From Streptomyces cadmiisoli (GTDB lineage: Bacteria; Actinomycetota; Actinomycetes; Streptomycetales; Streptomycetaceae): 64,000 nt of DNA. A program made the position numbers and the translations under genes. Shown piece by piece: positions 34,958 to 44,130 of the stretch (position 1 is its first letter; every line of letters starts with the position of its first letter). The notes under the pieces are model-generated. The model was not told the origin of the DNA. It saw nothing but the letters and a program-made list of their open reading frames with translations, and did no database searches. The stretch lies in the NCBI RefSeq assembly GCF_003261055.1, contig NZ_CP030073.1:7998001-8062000 (forward strand), read 5' to 3'.

Positions 34958-37140
34958 AGGGCGGCGCCGAGCGGACCACGATCCTGCACCGGTCGGTGCG
35001 GGTGACCCTCGCCGCGTCCGCGGGCTTCTACTCCTTCGTGTACGGGCTCCACGAACCGGTCCTGGCGCTGTACGCGCTGTTCGCGCCGATCTCCCTCGGC
35101 CTGCTGTCGCCGATCCCCGGGTCCGGACGGCAGCGGGCCGAGGTGATGCTGAAGGCACTGCCGGTGGGTCTGCTGCTGGTGACCCTGGGGACCCTGCTGG
35201 CGGTGAAGACCTGGGCGGCGGTGCTCGGGATGCTCGTCGTCGGCTTCTCGCTCGCGTTCGCGGCCATCGCGGGGCCCCGTCCGGCCGGGGCGGCGCCGGG
35301 CCTCCAGCTGTTCTACATCCTGGCCTGCTTCCCCCCGTACGAGCCCCAGACCCTGTGGCTGCGACTGGCGGGGCTCACCTTCGGCGTGCTGGTGCTGGTG
35401 CTGTGCGAGGTGTTCCTGTTGCCGCAGCCGCCGGGCCCGACCTATCGGACGACCCTCGCGGACGTCCTCGCGACGGCGGGCGACACGATCGCGGGGCGCA
35501 GCGGACTGTCGCCCGAGGCCCTGCGTCAGGCCGGTGCACGGCTGAGGCTGTCCGGTATCCCGCCCGTGGAACGTCCCGCCGGCCCGGGGCGCGCCGACCG
35601 CGGCCTTGCCCAGGCCGGTTCCGCCGCCCGTCGGCTGCTCGAACAACTGGCCCATCAGACCGAGACCGGCGAACTGCGCGAACTCGTCCGGGAAGGCGCC
35701 GGCGGCGAACAGCCCGGCGGCCGTGCCGACACGGCGTCCGGCTCGCTGCTGCCGCTGGTGGCGTCCCTGTGCGACAGGACCGCCGCCGCCCTGCGCGCCG
35801 GCCGGGCGACTCCCGGCCCGCAGCGGATGGACAAGGCCATCGACGGCTTTCAGCGGACGCGTGTGCGGCAGGTGACGGGACCGGCCGACGAGGTGCCGCC
35901 GGTGCCGGTGCTGCGCCGGCAGGCCGCCCTGCTGGCCATCGCCGAGTCGGTGCGCATCCTGGAGATCTCCGTACGCGTAGGACTGGACGGGCGGCGCACA
36001 CCGCCGATCGAGCCACGGGAACTCTTCTGGTACACGGAGGCCACCACGCCCCGGCTGTGGGCGCGCCGGATCGTCGGCAACATGACACTGCGCTCGGTGC
36101 AGTTCCAGAACGCCGTACGCATCGCCGTGGCCCTGGCCGCCGCACGGTTCGTCGCCGGTTCGCTCGACCTGACCCACGGCTTCTGGGTTCTGCTGGCGGT
36201 GCTGACGCTGAGCCGGACCACCGTGGGGGAGACCTGGACGGCCATCCGCCGGGCCGTCACCGGCAACCTCGTGGGCGCCGTCGCGGCCGGTGCGCTGCTC
36301 ATCGGCCTCGAGCGGCACACCGAGGCCTACGCCGCGATCCTCGCGCCGGCCATGCTGATCGCCTTCGCGCTCGGACCACTGCTCGGCATCGCGTGGGCGC
36401 AGGGGCTGTTCACGCTCGTGGTGGCCACCGCGTTCGCCCAGATCGCCCCGGCGTCCTGGCAGTTGGCCGAGGCCCGGATCGTGGACGTGGTGACGGGCAG
36501 CGCCATCGGTCTGCTGTGCGCGATGCTGGCCTGGCCGGCCGGTGCCCGCAGGGAGGTGCGCAGAACCGTGGCGGGGCTGCTGCGGGAGTGCGGCCCGCTG
36601 ATCAAGGGCACCGTCGAGACGCTGACCGCCGTGCCGCCGGGTTCGGTCCCGGCCCCGGCGACGCTTCCCGCCCTGCACCGGCTGGTCCTCGCCGAATCGG
36701 CCTACGCCCAGTTCCGCAGCGAACCGGTGGGCAGCAGACCGGTACGGGCCGACTGGCACGCCGTGCTCATCGCGGCCAACCACATCCTGCTCGGCGCCCA
36801 GTGGCTGCCCCGCTTCGACCTGCCCGCCACCACCCTGCCCCCGGACACCGCCGAACGGGCGCGGGCCGGCGCACGGGCGCTCGCGGAGACCACCGACCGG
36901 CTCGCCGCCCTGTGCGGCGGCGAACCGCCGGGGCCGCGCGGGACCTCGCCGCCGCCCTCGGAACCGGCCGGCCCGCCGCTGCCGGCGCTGGTCGACCTCG
37001 ATGTGTGGCTGCGCAGTCTCGCGGCGCAGCTCACCCGGGTCGAGGCCGCGCTGCCCGACGCGGTCCGCCGCGCGACGGACGACACGAGCGCCACCGGCCC
37101 GCCCGGCCCGGTGCCGGGCCCCGGTCGGCACGCGAGCTAG
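34954..37140 (+). CDS. Second FUSC-family membrane protein
   Basis: 728 residues from the GTG at 34954, overlapping the MFS remnant's stop. The first membrane block lies at about 15-150 (ASAGFYSFVYGLHEPVLALYALFAPISLG, LPVGLLLVTLGTLLAVKTWAAVLGMLVVGFSLAFAAIAGP); the second at about 385-530 (AVRIAVALAAARFVAGSLDLTHGFWVLLAVLTLSRTT, ILAPAMLIAFALGPLLGIAWAQGLFTLVV). HGFWVLLAVLTLSRTTVGET is the FUSC signature. It is similar in plan but not in detail to the protein at 27252. The TAG stop is part of the CTAG target duplication of an inserted MITE. Confidence 0.85.
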   Translation: MKGGAERTTILHRSVRVTLAASAGFYSFVYGLHEPVLALYALFAPISLGLLSPIPGSGRQRAEVMLKALPVGLLLVTLGTLLAVKTWAAVLGMLVVGFSLAFAAIAGPRPAGAAPGLQLFYILACFPPYEPQTLWLRLAGLTFGVLVLVLCEVFLLPQPPGPTYRTTLADVLATAGDTIAGRSGLSPEALRQAGARLRLSGIPPVERPAGPGRADRGLAQAGSAARRLLEQLAHQTETGELRELVREGAGGEQPGGRADTASGSLLPLVASLCDRTAAALRAGRATPGPQRMDKAIDGFQRTRVRQVTGPADEVPPVPVLRRQAALLAIAESVRILEISVRVGLDGRRTPPIEPRELFWYTEATTPRLWARRIVGNMTLRSVQFQNAVRIAVALAAARFVAGSLDLTHGFWVLLAVLTLSRTTVGETWTAIRRAVTGNLVGAVAAGALLIGLERHTEAYAAILAPAMLIAFALGPLLGIAWAQGLFTLVVATAFAQIAPASWQLAEARIVDVVTGSAIGLLCAMLAWPAGARREVRRTVAGLLRECGPLIKGTVETLTAVPPGSVPAPATLPALHRLVLAESAYAQFRSEPVGSRPVRADWHAVLIAANHILLGAQWLPRFDLPATTLPPDTAERARAGARALAETTDRLAALCGGEPPGPRGTSPPPSEPAGPPLPALVDLDVWLRSLAAQLTRVEAALPDAVRRATDDTSATGPPGPVPGPGRHAS

Positions 37141-37334
37141 TGCCGCGGCAGGCAACGTTCGCTCCGTCGCGACGCCCGGCACGCTCCCCCACTGCCTGAA
37201 AGGCGTGGGAGGTGCCCCCACTCGCCGCACCGGCCGAAAGCCCGAGTACGTCCAGTACGAGGACTTCCGGCCGGCACACCGAGAGCACGCACCGAACGCC
37301 GCTCCTTGACAGGCAAACGTTGCCTGCCGCGGCA
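37141..37334. mobile_element. MITE, 194 bp, with 19-bp perfect inverted ends and CTAG target duplication
   Basis: Left end TGCCGCGGCAGGCAACGTT (37141-37159) is the exact reverse complement of the right end (37316-37334). Both are flanked by CTAG (37137-37140 and 37335-37338), the 4-bp target pattern of IS5-type elements. No transposase is inside. The interior holds a GC-rich hairpin at 37184-37211 that could act as a terminator for the FUSC gene. The element landed exactly at the FUSC stop codon, and the TAG survives because the target itself contains it. Confidence 0.8.
37184..37211 (+). terminator. Hairpin inside the MITE
   Basis: CCCAC-t-GCCT pairs with AGGC-GTGGG around a GAA loop, extended by CTC/GAG. 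It lies 45 bp past the FUSC stop, so the MITE may supply the transcription terminator. Confidence 0.45.
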
Positions 37335-37547
37335 CTAGCCCGTCTTGGGAGCGGTGTCCGCCCGTGCCCCGGGAAGGCCGCGTGTCGGCCGCGCGGACCG
37401 GAAGTGCAGGTGACTGCGCCGAGTGCTGCAATGGCCTCAGGGCCCTGTCCCGTCCGACCGGGCCCGGGGGCCCGCCTCCGGCCGGTGTGTTTCCGTCGGC
37501 GCAGGGCCGGGGCTCCCCGGTCGCACCCGAATGGGAGATGAGCCGAC

Positions 37548-37865
37548 ATGCCAGGACTCCTTCGCGGTGTCGCCCGCACCGCCGTGATCTCGGGCACGGC
37601 CACCGCGGTGTCCAACCGTGTCTCGCGGCGCCAGGCGGGCCGCTGGGCCCAGCAGGACGCCGAACGGCAGGCGCCGCCCCAGCAGCCCGCCCCGCCCGCC
37701 GCTCCTCCTCCGGCGGCGACGCAGCCGGGTGCGGACGACATGACCAGCAGGATCGATCAGCTCAAGCAGCTCGGAGAACTCAAGGCACAAGGAGTGCTCA
37801 CCGAGGAGGAGTTCGAGTCGCAGAAGGCGCAGGTCCTCGGCGGCGGCGGGGCCGCGGGCAGGTGA
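37548..37865 (+). CDS. SHOCT-domain small protein
   Basis: 105 residues; ATG at 37548 with GGGAGATGAG upstream. An N-terminal Arg/Ala segment and a Pro-rich linker (about 40-62) precede a C-terminal SHOCT motif (IDQLKQLGELKAQGVLTEEEFESQK, about 69-96), a short helical hairpin that usually serves oligomerisation or tethering. Its stop overlaps the start of the cyclase gene (GTGA), so both are co-translated. Role unknown. Confidence 0.85.
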   Translation: MPGLLRGVARTAVISGTATAVSNRVSRRQAGRWAQQDAERQAPPQQPAPPAAPPPAATQPGADDMTSRIDQLKQLGELKAQGVLTEEEFESQKAQVLGGGGAAGR

Positions 37866-38821
37866 ACGGATCGGGGGCCGGCCCGGCAGCCCGTGCGACG
37901 GAACAGGTGTCCGGGGCCGCCTTCCGGGACCTGTACCGATCACTGCGCGACCAGGCGTCGGCCGCCGAGGATCCCGAGCGCGGCGCTCTGGGCCGCCTCA
38001 CGCCCGAGCGTGTGGTGGCCGCCGCGGCCCAGGTCCGCCACGGACGGACCGTGTCGCTCGCCGCGCCGATCGAGACCGAGGCCGGTCAGGACAACCCGGA
38101 GCCCGCGTCGCACACCATGACCGCACCGGCGCACGGGGAACTCGGCACGCGGGGCGAGCAGTTCGCCCGTGACCGCTTCGCCATGAACGTGCACGGCGAC
38201 GCCGACAGCCACCTCGACGCCCTGTGCCACGTGGTGTACGACGGGGAGCTGTACGGCGGAGTCCCGGCGAGCACGGTGACACCCGACGGCGCCGGCGCGC
38301 TCACCCTGGACCTGGCACGGGACGGCATCGTCGGTCGAGGTGTCCTCCTCGACATCCCGCGGCTGAAGGGCGTTCCGTGGCTCGAACCCGGGGAGCACGT
38401 CACGGCGGCCGACCTCGTGGCCGCCGAGGACGCGCAGCAGGTCACGGTCGGCCCTGGTGATCTGCTGTTCGTCCGCGTGGGACACCGTCTCCGGCGTCGC
38501 ACCCTCGGTGCCTGGGACGCCGCGCGGGCGCGGGCCGGTCTGCACCCGGAGGCGATGCGCCTGCCGGCCGAGCGGCGTGTGGCCGCCCTCGGTTCCGACG
38601 GCAACAACGACACGGCACCCAGCGCGGTGACCGACGTGCCGTTCCCGGTGCACGTCCTGGCCGTGAACGCCCTGGGCCTGCACCTCATGGACTACCTCGA
38701 CTTCGAGGCGCTGGTCCCGCTCTGCGAACGGCTGGGCCGCTGGCATTTCCTGTGCGTGGTCGCGCCTTTGCGGCTGCCGGCGGCCACCGGATGCCCGGTG
38801 AATCCGATCGCCGTTCTGTGA
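37862..38821 (+). CDS. Cyclase-family (kynurenine formamidase-like) metal hydrolase
   Basis: 319 residues from the GTG at 37862. PF04199-type fold: the metal-binding NVHGDADSHLDALCH motif (an H-x-D-x-x-x-H variant of the usual H-x-G-T-H-x-D-x-P-x-H), GRGVLLDIPRLKGV, and VTVGPGDLLFVRVGH. Members hydrolyse cyclic imides, formamides or lactones; the substrate here is unknown. Start overlaps the SHOCT gene's stop. Confidence 0.8.
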   Translation: MNGSGAGPAARATEQVSGAAFRDLYRSLRDQASAAEDPERGALGRLTPERVVAAAAQVRHGRTVSLAAPIETEAGQDNPEPASHTMTAPAHGELGTRGEQFARDRFAMNVHGDADSHLDALCHVVYDGELYGGVPASTVTPDGAGALTLDLARDGIVGRGVLLDIPRLKGVPWLEPGEHVTAADLVAAEDAQQVTVGPGDLLFVRVGHRLRRRTLGAWDAARARAGLHPEAMRLPAERRVAALGSDGNNDTAPSAVTDVPFPVHVLAVNALGLHLMDYLDFEALVPLCERLGRWHFLCVVAPLRLPAATGCPVNPIAVL

Positions 38822-38947
38822 CGCCGCCGGGGCGGCGTGCTCCGGGTGCCGCCCGCGCCGAGGACGTATACGTTCGAAGAGGGGAAACAGCCGGAGCGGG
38901 CTTTCGGCGATGGCCGGAGACCCGCGCGAGCGAGGGCGGTGGCCGTG

Positions 38948-40528
38948 ATGCCCGACTCCACCCACTACGACGTCGTCGTCATCGGCACCGGCGCCGGCGG
39001 AGCGACGCTCGCTCACCGCATCGCCCCCTCGGGCAAACGGGTCCTGCTCCTCGAACGCGGTGACTTCCTGCCCCGCGAGCGCGACAACTGGGACTCGACG
39101 GCCGTGTTCGTCAAGGGCAAGTACCGGGCTCCGGAATTCTGGATCGACAAGCACGGCAACGAATTCCCGCCCGAGGTCAACTACTACGTGGGCGGAAACA
39201 CCAAGTTCTACGGCGCCGCGCTGTTCCGGCTGCGGCCGCAGGACTTCGCGGAACTGCGCCACCACGACGGGATCTCGCCCGCCTGGCCCCTTCGCTACGA
39301 GGATTTCGAGCCGTACTACACCGAGGCGGAGCACCTCTACCGGGTGCACGGCCGGCACGGTGAGGACCCCTGGGGCGGCCCGTACAGCGCGCAGTACGCG
39401 TACCCGCCGGTGGAACACGAGCCACGGATCCAGCAGTTGAGCGACGACCTGGAGAAGCAGGGCCTGCACCCCTTCCACTTGCCGATCGGGGTCGACCTCA
39501 CCCAGGACGAGAACGGCGGGGCGACCCATTACAGCGCCTGCATCCGCTGCAACCGCGTCGACGGATTCCCGTGCCTGGTACGCGCCAAGTCGGACGCCCA
39601 GGTCATCTGTGTGGAACCGGCCCTGCAGCACCCGGACGTCGAGTTGATCACCAATGCCCGGGTGGTGCGCCTGGAGACCGATCCGACGGGCCGCACGGTC
39701 ACGGCGGTGGTCGTCCGGCTCGCGGGGGAGGAGGAGGTGCGCTTCTCGGGCGATGTCGTGGTCGTGGCCTGCGGCGCAGTCAACTCCGCCGCCCTGCTGC
39801 TCGCCTCGGCGAACGAGCGGCACCCCGCCGGGCTGGCGAACAGCTCCGGCGTGGTCGGCCGCCACTACATGCGGCACAACAACCTCGCCCTGATGGCGAT
39901 CTCGAAGGAGCCCAACAACACGCAGTTCCAGAAGACCCTGGCACTGCACGACTGGTATCTGGGCTCGGACGACTGGGACTTCCCCCTCGGCGGCATCCAG
40001 ATGCTCGGCAAGTCGGACGCCGAGCAGATCCACGGAGAGGCGCCGCGCTGGGCCGGCGCGGTGACACCGGACATGCCCTTCGAGGTCCTCGCCCATCACG
40101 CCGTCGACTTCTGGCTGTGCGGCGAGGACCTGCCGCGGCCGGAGAACCGCGTGACGCTGGACTCCGACGGCCGTATCCATCTCGCGCTCGACGAGTCCAA
40201 CAACATCGCGGGACTCGACCGTCTCCGGCACAAACTCCAGCACATGCTCGGCCGTCTGGGGATGCACGAGCACCATCTGCTGTCCCGCAGCATCTACCTG
40301 CACAAGGGCATGCCCATCGGGGCGACCGCCCACCAGGCCGGGACCGTGCGGTTCGGCGACGACCCCGCGACGTCGGCGCTCGACACCGACTGCAAGGCGC
40401 ACGACGTGGACAACCTCTACGTGGTCGACACCAGCTTCTTCCCGAGCATCGGCGCGGTGAATCCGTCCCTGACGGCCATCGCGAACGCCCTCCGGGTCGG
40501 CGATCACCTCTTGGCGCGCCTGCGCTGA
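38948..40528 (+). CDS. GMC-family FAD oxidoreductase
   Basis: 526 residues; ATG at 38948 with GAGGG upstream. FAD-binding VVIGTGAGGATLAHRI at residues 9-24, middle GMC region with VVVVACGAVNSAALLLAS, and C-terminal domain AHQAGTVRFG...DTSFFPSIGAVNPSLTAIANALR carrying the active-site His and Asn. It oxidises an alcohol, often a sugar; no small subunit or cytochrome partner is nearby. The upstream gap contains the 10-bp palindrome ACGTATACGT, a possible control site. Confidence 0.88.
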   Translation: MPDSTHYDVVVIGTGAGGATLAHRIAPSGKRVLLLERGDFLPRERDNWDSTAVFVKGKYRAPEFWIDKHGNEFPPEVNYYVGGNTKFYGAALFRLRPQDFAELRHHDGISPAWPLRYEDFEPYYTEAEHLYRVHGRHGEDPWGGPYSAQYAYPPVEHEPRIQQLSDDLEKQGLHPFHLPIGVDLTQDENGGATHYSACIRCNRVDGFPCLVRAKSDAQVICVEPALQHPDVELITNARVVRLETDPTGRTVTAVVVRLAGEEEVRFSGDVVVVACGAVNSAALLLASANERHPAGLANSSGVVGRHYMRHNNLALMAISKEPNNTQFQKTLALHDWYLGSDDWDFPLGGIQMLGKSDAEQIHGEAPRWAGAVTPDMPFEVLAHHAVDFWLCGEDLPRPENRVTLDSDGRIHLALDESNNIAGLDRLRHKLQHMLGRLGMHEHHLLSRSIYLHKGMPIGATAHQAGTVRFGDDPATSALDTDCKAHDVDNLYVVDTSFFPSIGAVNPSLTAIANALRVGDHLLARLR

Positions 40529-40684
40529 CACGGCCGCGCCGCCGACCCTCCGACCGGGCGAAATCCTCCCCTGTTCGGCGCAACGGACGCGCGCCCACCC
40601 GGGGTGTGCCCCGTCCAGGGTGATTGTGTGACCGGGTGACACTCCGGGACGAGGCCCGGGCCGCGTAGTGGAGGAAGAATCATC

Positions 40685-41527
40685 GTGAGTTCCACCGAAG
40701 GCGCCGCCGCGGGCGCGGCGGTCCCCGCGGATCTGCTCAAGGGCCAGAAGGCGCTGGTGACCGGCGCGAACTCCGGAATCGGCAAGGCCACGGCGATCGC
40801 CCTGGGCCGGGCGGGGGCCGATGTCGTCGTCAACTACGTGGCGGGCCGCGACGAGGCCGAGAAGGTGGCGGCGGAGATCGCCTCCTTCGGGGTGCGGTCG
40901 GCGGCCTACGAAGCGGACGTCTCCGACGAGGGCCAGGTCGTCGCCATGATGGACCGCATGGTCCAGGAGTTCGGCACGATCGACATCCTGGTGGCGAACG
41001 CCGGTATGCAGCGCGACGCGTCGTTCACCGAGATGACCCTGGCCCAGTGGCAGAAGGTTCTGGACGTGAACCTGACCGGGCAGTTCCTGTGCGCCCGCGA
41101 GGCGACCAAGGAGTTCCTGCGCCGCGGAGTGGTCCCCGAGGTCTCCCGAGCGGCCGGCAAGATCATCTGCATGAGCTCCGTGCACCAGGTCATCCCGTGG
41201 GCGGGGCACGTCAACTACGCCGCCTCCAAGGGCGGCGTGCAGATGATGATGGAGACGCTGGCGCAGGAGCTCGCGCCGCGGAAGATCCGGGTGAACGCCA
41301 TCGCACCCGGGGCCATCACGACGCCCATCAACCGCAGTGCCTGGGACACGCCCGAAGCCCGCGACGATCTGCTGCGGCTGATCCCCTACGGCCGGGTCGG
41401 TGACCCCGAGGACATCGCCCTTGCCGCCGTCGGCCTGGCCTCCGACCTCATGGACTACGTGGTGGGCACCACCCTCTACGTGGACGGCGGGATGACCCTG
41501 TTCCCCGGGTTCGCCACCGGAGGCTGA
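40685..41527 (+). CDS. SDR dehydrogenase, glucose 1-dehydrogenase-like
   Basis: 280 residues from the GTG at 40685 (GGAGGAA upstream). Classical SDR: TGANSGIGKATA cofactor site, NAG, catalytic Ser in MSSVHQ and YAASK, end motif TTLYVDGGMTLFPGF. Length and the VNYVAGRDEAEKV and IRVNAIAPGAITTPIN segments place it near glucose 1-dehydrogenases. Its position between a GMC oxidoreductase and cytochrome bd, with a gluconokinase 8 kb on, is compatible with glucose oxidation, but SDR substrates cannot be read reliably. Confidence 0.85.
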   Translation: MSSTEGAAAGAAVPADLLKGQKALVTGANSGIGKATAIALGRAGADVVVNYVAGRDEAEKVAAEIASFGVRSAAYEADVSDEGQVVAMMDRMVQEFGTIDILVANAGMQRDASFTEMTLAQWQKVLDVNLTGQFLCAREATKEFLRRGVVPEVSRAAGKIICMSSVHQVIPWAGHVNYAASKGGVQMMMETLAQELAPRKIRVNAIAPGAITTPINRSAWDTPEARDDLLRLIPYGRVGDPEDIALAAVGLASDLMDYVVGTTLYVDGGMTLFPGFATGG

Positions 41528-41564
41528 CCCGTCCCGCACACGTCAGCCCCGGAGAGCGCCGCAC

Positions 41565-43043
41565 ATGCACACCACGCTCCAGCTCATGGCGGAAGTACCG
41601 GCACAGACGCTTCCGGCCAGGTCGTTGATGGCCTTCACCCTCGCCTCCCACATCATTCTCGTACCGCTGGGCGTGGCGCTGCCGCTGATCACGCTCATCA
41701 TGCACGGCTACGGGCTGCGCCGGGGTGACGCGACCGCCCTGCTGCTGGCACGGCGGTGGTCGGCGGTCATGGCGGTCCAGTTCGCGATCGGTGTCGTCAC
41801 CGGCACCGTGCTGTCCTTCGAGTTCGGGCTGCTCTGGCCCGGGCTGATGGGCAGATGGGGCGATGTGTTCGGGATCGGGTTCGGCGTGGAGGCCTGGGCC
41901 TTCTTCCTGGAGTCCGTCCTCATCGCCATCTACCTCTACGGCTGGCGCAGGCTTCCCCCGCGGACCCACTTCCTGCTGGGCCTGCCCCTGCCGGCGGTGG
42001 CCCTGCTGGGCGCCTTCGGGATCCTGGCCGCCAACTCCTGGATGAACACCCCGCGCGGCTTCAGTCTCGACGCCGCGGGCAACCCCGTCGACGTGAGGAT
42101 CTGGAAGGCGATCTTCACGCCCATGTTCGGCCCGCAGTACTGGCACTTCGTGGTGGCGATGCTGGTGACGGCGGGCTACGTCGTGGCCGGTGTCTACGCC
42201 GTCGGCTGGCTGCGCGGACGCCGGGACCGCTACCACCGGCTCGGTTTCACGGTCCCCTTCACGGTCGCCGCGGTGTTCACACCGGTGCAGTTCGTGCTGG
42301 GCGACGCCATCGCCCGGCAGGTGTTCCAGAAGCAGCCGGTGAAGTTCGCGGCGATGGAGATCGTCTGGGAGACGGACACCCACGTGCCGGAGTACCTGTT
42401 CGGCCGGCTGCATCCGGACGGCAGCATCTCCGGCGGCATCCGCATCCCGCAGCTCGACTCGATCCTCGCCGGTTTCAGCCCCGACACCAAGGTGACCGGA
42501 CTGACCTCGGTCCCCGCGAGCGACCGGCCGACGGCCACTCAGGCCACCATCGCCCACTGGGCCTTCGACATCATGGTCGGCATCGGCTCCGTGCTCGCGC
42601 TGCTCGCCCTGTGGTACGCGGTGGTGTGGCTGCGCCGCCGCAGGCTCCCCGCGTCACCGTGGTTCTACCGCTGCGCGGCAGTCGCCGGTGTCGCCTCCGT
42701 CGTAGCGGTCGAATGCGGCTGGATCACCACCGAGGTGGGCCGACAGCCGTGGATCGTGTACGGGAACATGCGGGTCGCCGAAGCGGTCACGTCCACGCGG
42801 GCCGGCAGTCTGTGGATCATGTTCGGTCTGATCGTCCTGGTGTACGTCCTCGTCTTCGCGGCGTTCCTCGTCGTCCTGCTGAGGATGCGGACCCGCTGGC
42901 GGCTCGCCGACACGGCCGACGGGACGGCCGCGGAGGCACCGGAGACGGACACCCCGTACGGGCCACGGTCCGCGGCCCTGGCCAAGGGCGCACCGGGGAC
43001 GCGCGGCGCCGACGACGCTCCACCCGGGGGAGGCCGGCCGTGA
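41565..43043 (+). CDS. cydA: Cytochrome bd ubiquinol/menaquinol oxidase subunit I
   Basis: 492 residues, integral membrane. Residues typical of CydA: N-terminal His in ASHIILVPLGVALPLI, FGIGFGVEAWAFFLESV, PQYWHFVVAMLVTAGYVVAG, and the quinol/heme motif EVGRQPWIVYG. The Q-loop is short, as in the cyanide-insensitive oxidase branch. Reduces oxygen with high affinity. Overlaps cydB by four bases. The assembly transporter genes cydCD, often next to cydAB, are not here. Confidence 0.93.
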   Translation: MHTTLQLMAEVPAQTLPARSLMAFTLASHIILVPLGVALPLITLIMHGYGLRRGDATALLLARRWSAVMAVQFAIGVVTGTVLSFEFGLLWPGLMGRWGDVFGIGFGVEAWAFFLESVLIAIYLYGWRRLPPRTHFLLGLPLPAVALLGAFGILAANSWMNTPRGFSLDAAGNPVDVRIWKAIFTPMFGPQYWHFVVAMLVTAGYVVAGVYAVGWLRGRRDRYHRLGFTVPFTVAAVFTPVQFVLGDAIARQVFQKQPVKFAAMEIVWETDTHVPEYLFGRLHPDGSISGGIRIPQLDSILAGFSPDTKVTGLTSVPASDRPTATQATIAHWAFDIMVGIGSVLALLALWYAVVWLRRRRLPASPWFYRCAAVAGVASVVAVECGWITTEVGRQPWIVYGNMRVAEAVTSTRAGSLWIMFGLIVLVYVLVFAAFLVVLLRMRTRWRLADTADGTAAEAPETDTPYGPRSAALAKGAPGTRGADDAPPGGGRP

Positions 43044-44080
43044 TCACCGGTGTCATCGCCGTCGTGCTGCTGCTGGCCGTCGCCGCGTACGCGTGCGCCG
43101 GCGGCACCGACTACGGAGCGGGCTTCTGGGACCTGACCGCGGGCGGAGCGGAGCGAGGAAAGCGCCCGCGGTGGCTGATCGACCATGCGATGGCACCCGT
43201 GTGGGAGGTCAACAACGTCTGGCTGATCTTCGTCCTGGTCATCATGTGGACGGGCTTCCCACGCTTCTTCCAGCAGGTGTTCACCGCGATGTGGCTGCCC
43301 CTGGCGCTGGCGGCGGTCGGCATCGTGCTGCGCGGTGCCGGTTTCGCCCTCCGCAAGGCCGCCCGGCGGCTGGCGGGCCGGCGGCTGTACGGCGCGGCGT
43401 TCGCCGTCTCGTCGCTGCTGACGCCGTTCTTCTTCGGTGCCGCGGTCGGGGGAGTGGCGTCGGGCCGGGTGTCGCAGGGGACCGAAGCATCGGCGGACGC
43501 CTGGGCCAACCCCACCTCGGTCCTGTTCGGACTGCTCGCGGTGGCCACCACGGCGCTGCTGGGGGCGGTGTTCCTCGCCTCGGACGCCCGGCGGTTCGCC
43601 GCGCCGGATCTGGAGGGCTACTTCCGCCGCCGGGCGCTGGGCGCGCTCGCCGTCGTGGCCGTCCTCGCGGTGATCACGTTGATCGTCACCCACGGCGACG
43701 CGCCCCATGTGTGGCACGGGCTCACCCACGGTGCGGGCCTGGTCTTCGTGATCCTGGCGGCCGTGGCCACCGCCGCCACCGCCTGGTCGTTGATCCGGCG
43801 CTCCGGGACGTGGTCACGGATCGCGTCGGTCGGGGTGGTCGCGTCGGCCGTTGTCGCCTGGGGCCTGGCGCAGCGCCCGTACCTCATCCCGACCTCCCTG
43901 ACCGTCGCCGAGGGCGCGGGCGCGGAGACCACCCTGCGGTGGCTGGGCGTCGTCACCCTCGTCTCCATCCTGCTGGTCTTCCCCGCGGTCGCCCTCCTGT
44001 ACTGGCTGGACACCCACGGCGAGCTGGAGTCGCTCACCGATGCCGACCTGCGGCGCGGCGGTGCCGGAGACGAGGGCTGA
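43040..44080 (+). CDS. cydB: Cytochrome bd oxidase subunit II
   Basis: 346 residues from the GTG at 43040 overlapping the cydA stop. GTDYGAGFWDL near the N-terminus and MAPVWEVNNVWLIFVLVIMWTGFP are the CydB signatures; about eight to nine membrane helices. Forms the oxidase with CydA in the cytoplasmic membrane. Confidence 0.93.
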   Translation: MITGVIAVVLLLAVAAYACAGGTDYGAGFWDLTAGGAERGKRPRWLIDHAMAPVWEVNNVWLIFVLVIMWTGFPRFFQQVFTAMWLPLALAAVGIVLRGAGFALRKAARRLAGRRLYGAAFAVSSLLTPFFFGAAVGGVASGRVSQGTEASADAWANPTSVLFGLLAVATTALLGAVFLASDARRFAAPDLEGYFRRRALGALAVVAVLAVITLIVTHGDAPHVWHGLTHGAGLVFVILAAVATAATAWSLIRRSGTWSRIASVGVVASAVVAWGLAQRPYLIPTSLTVAEGAGAETTLRWLGVVTLVSILLVFPAVALLYWLDTHGELESLTDADLRRGGAGDEG

Positions 44081-44130
44081 CCCCGTGACGGACCCGCGTC
44101 CGCCGGTCCGCGCCGGACGGTGAGGGCACG

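Noticed and set aside
37940..41539. 1199-codon minus-strand frame across the cyclase, GMC and SDR genes
   Set aside because: Shadow of three well-supported plus-strand genes; no recognisable domain or ribosome site.
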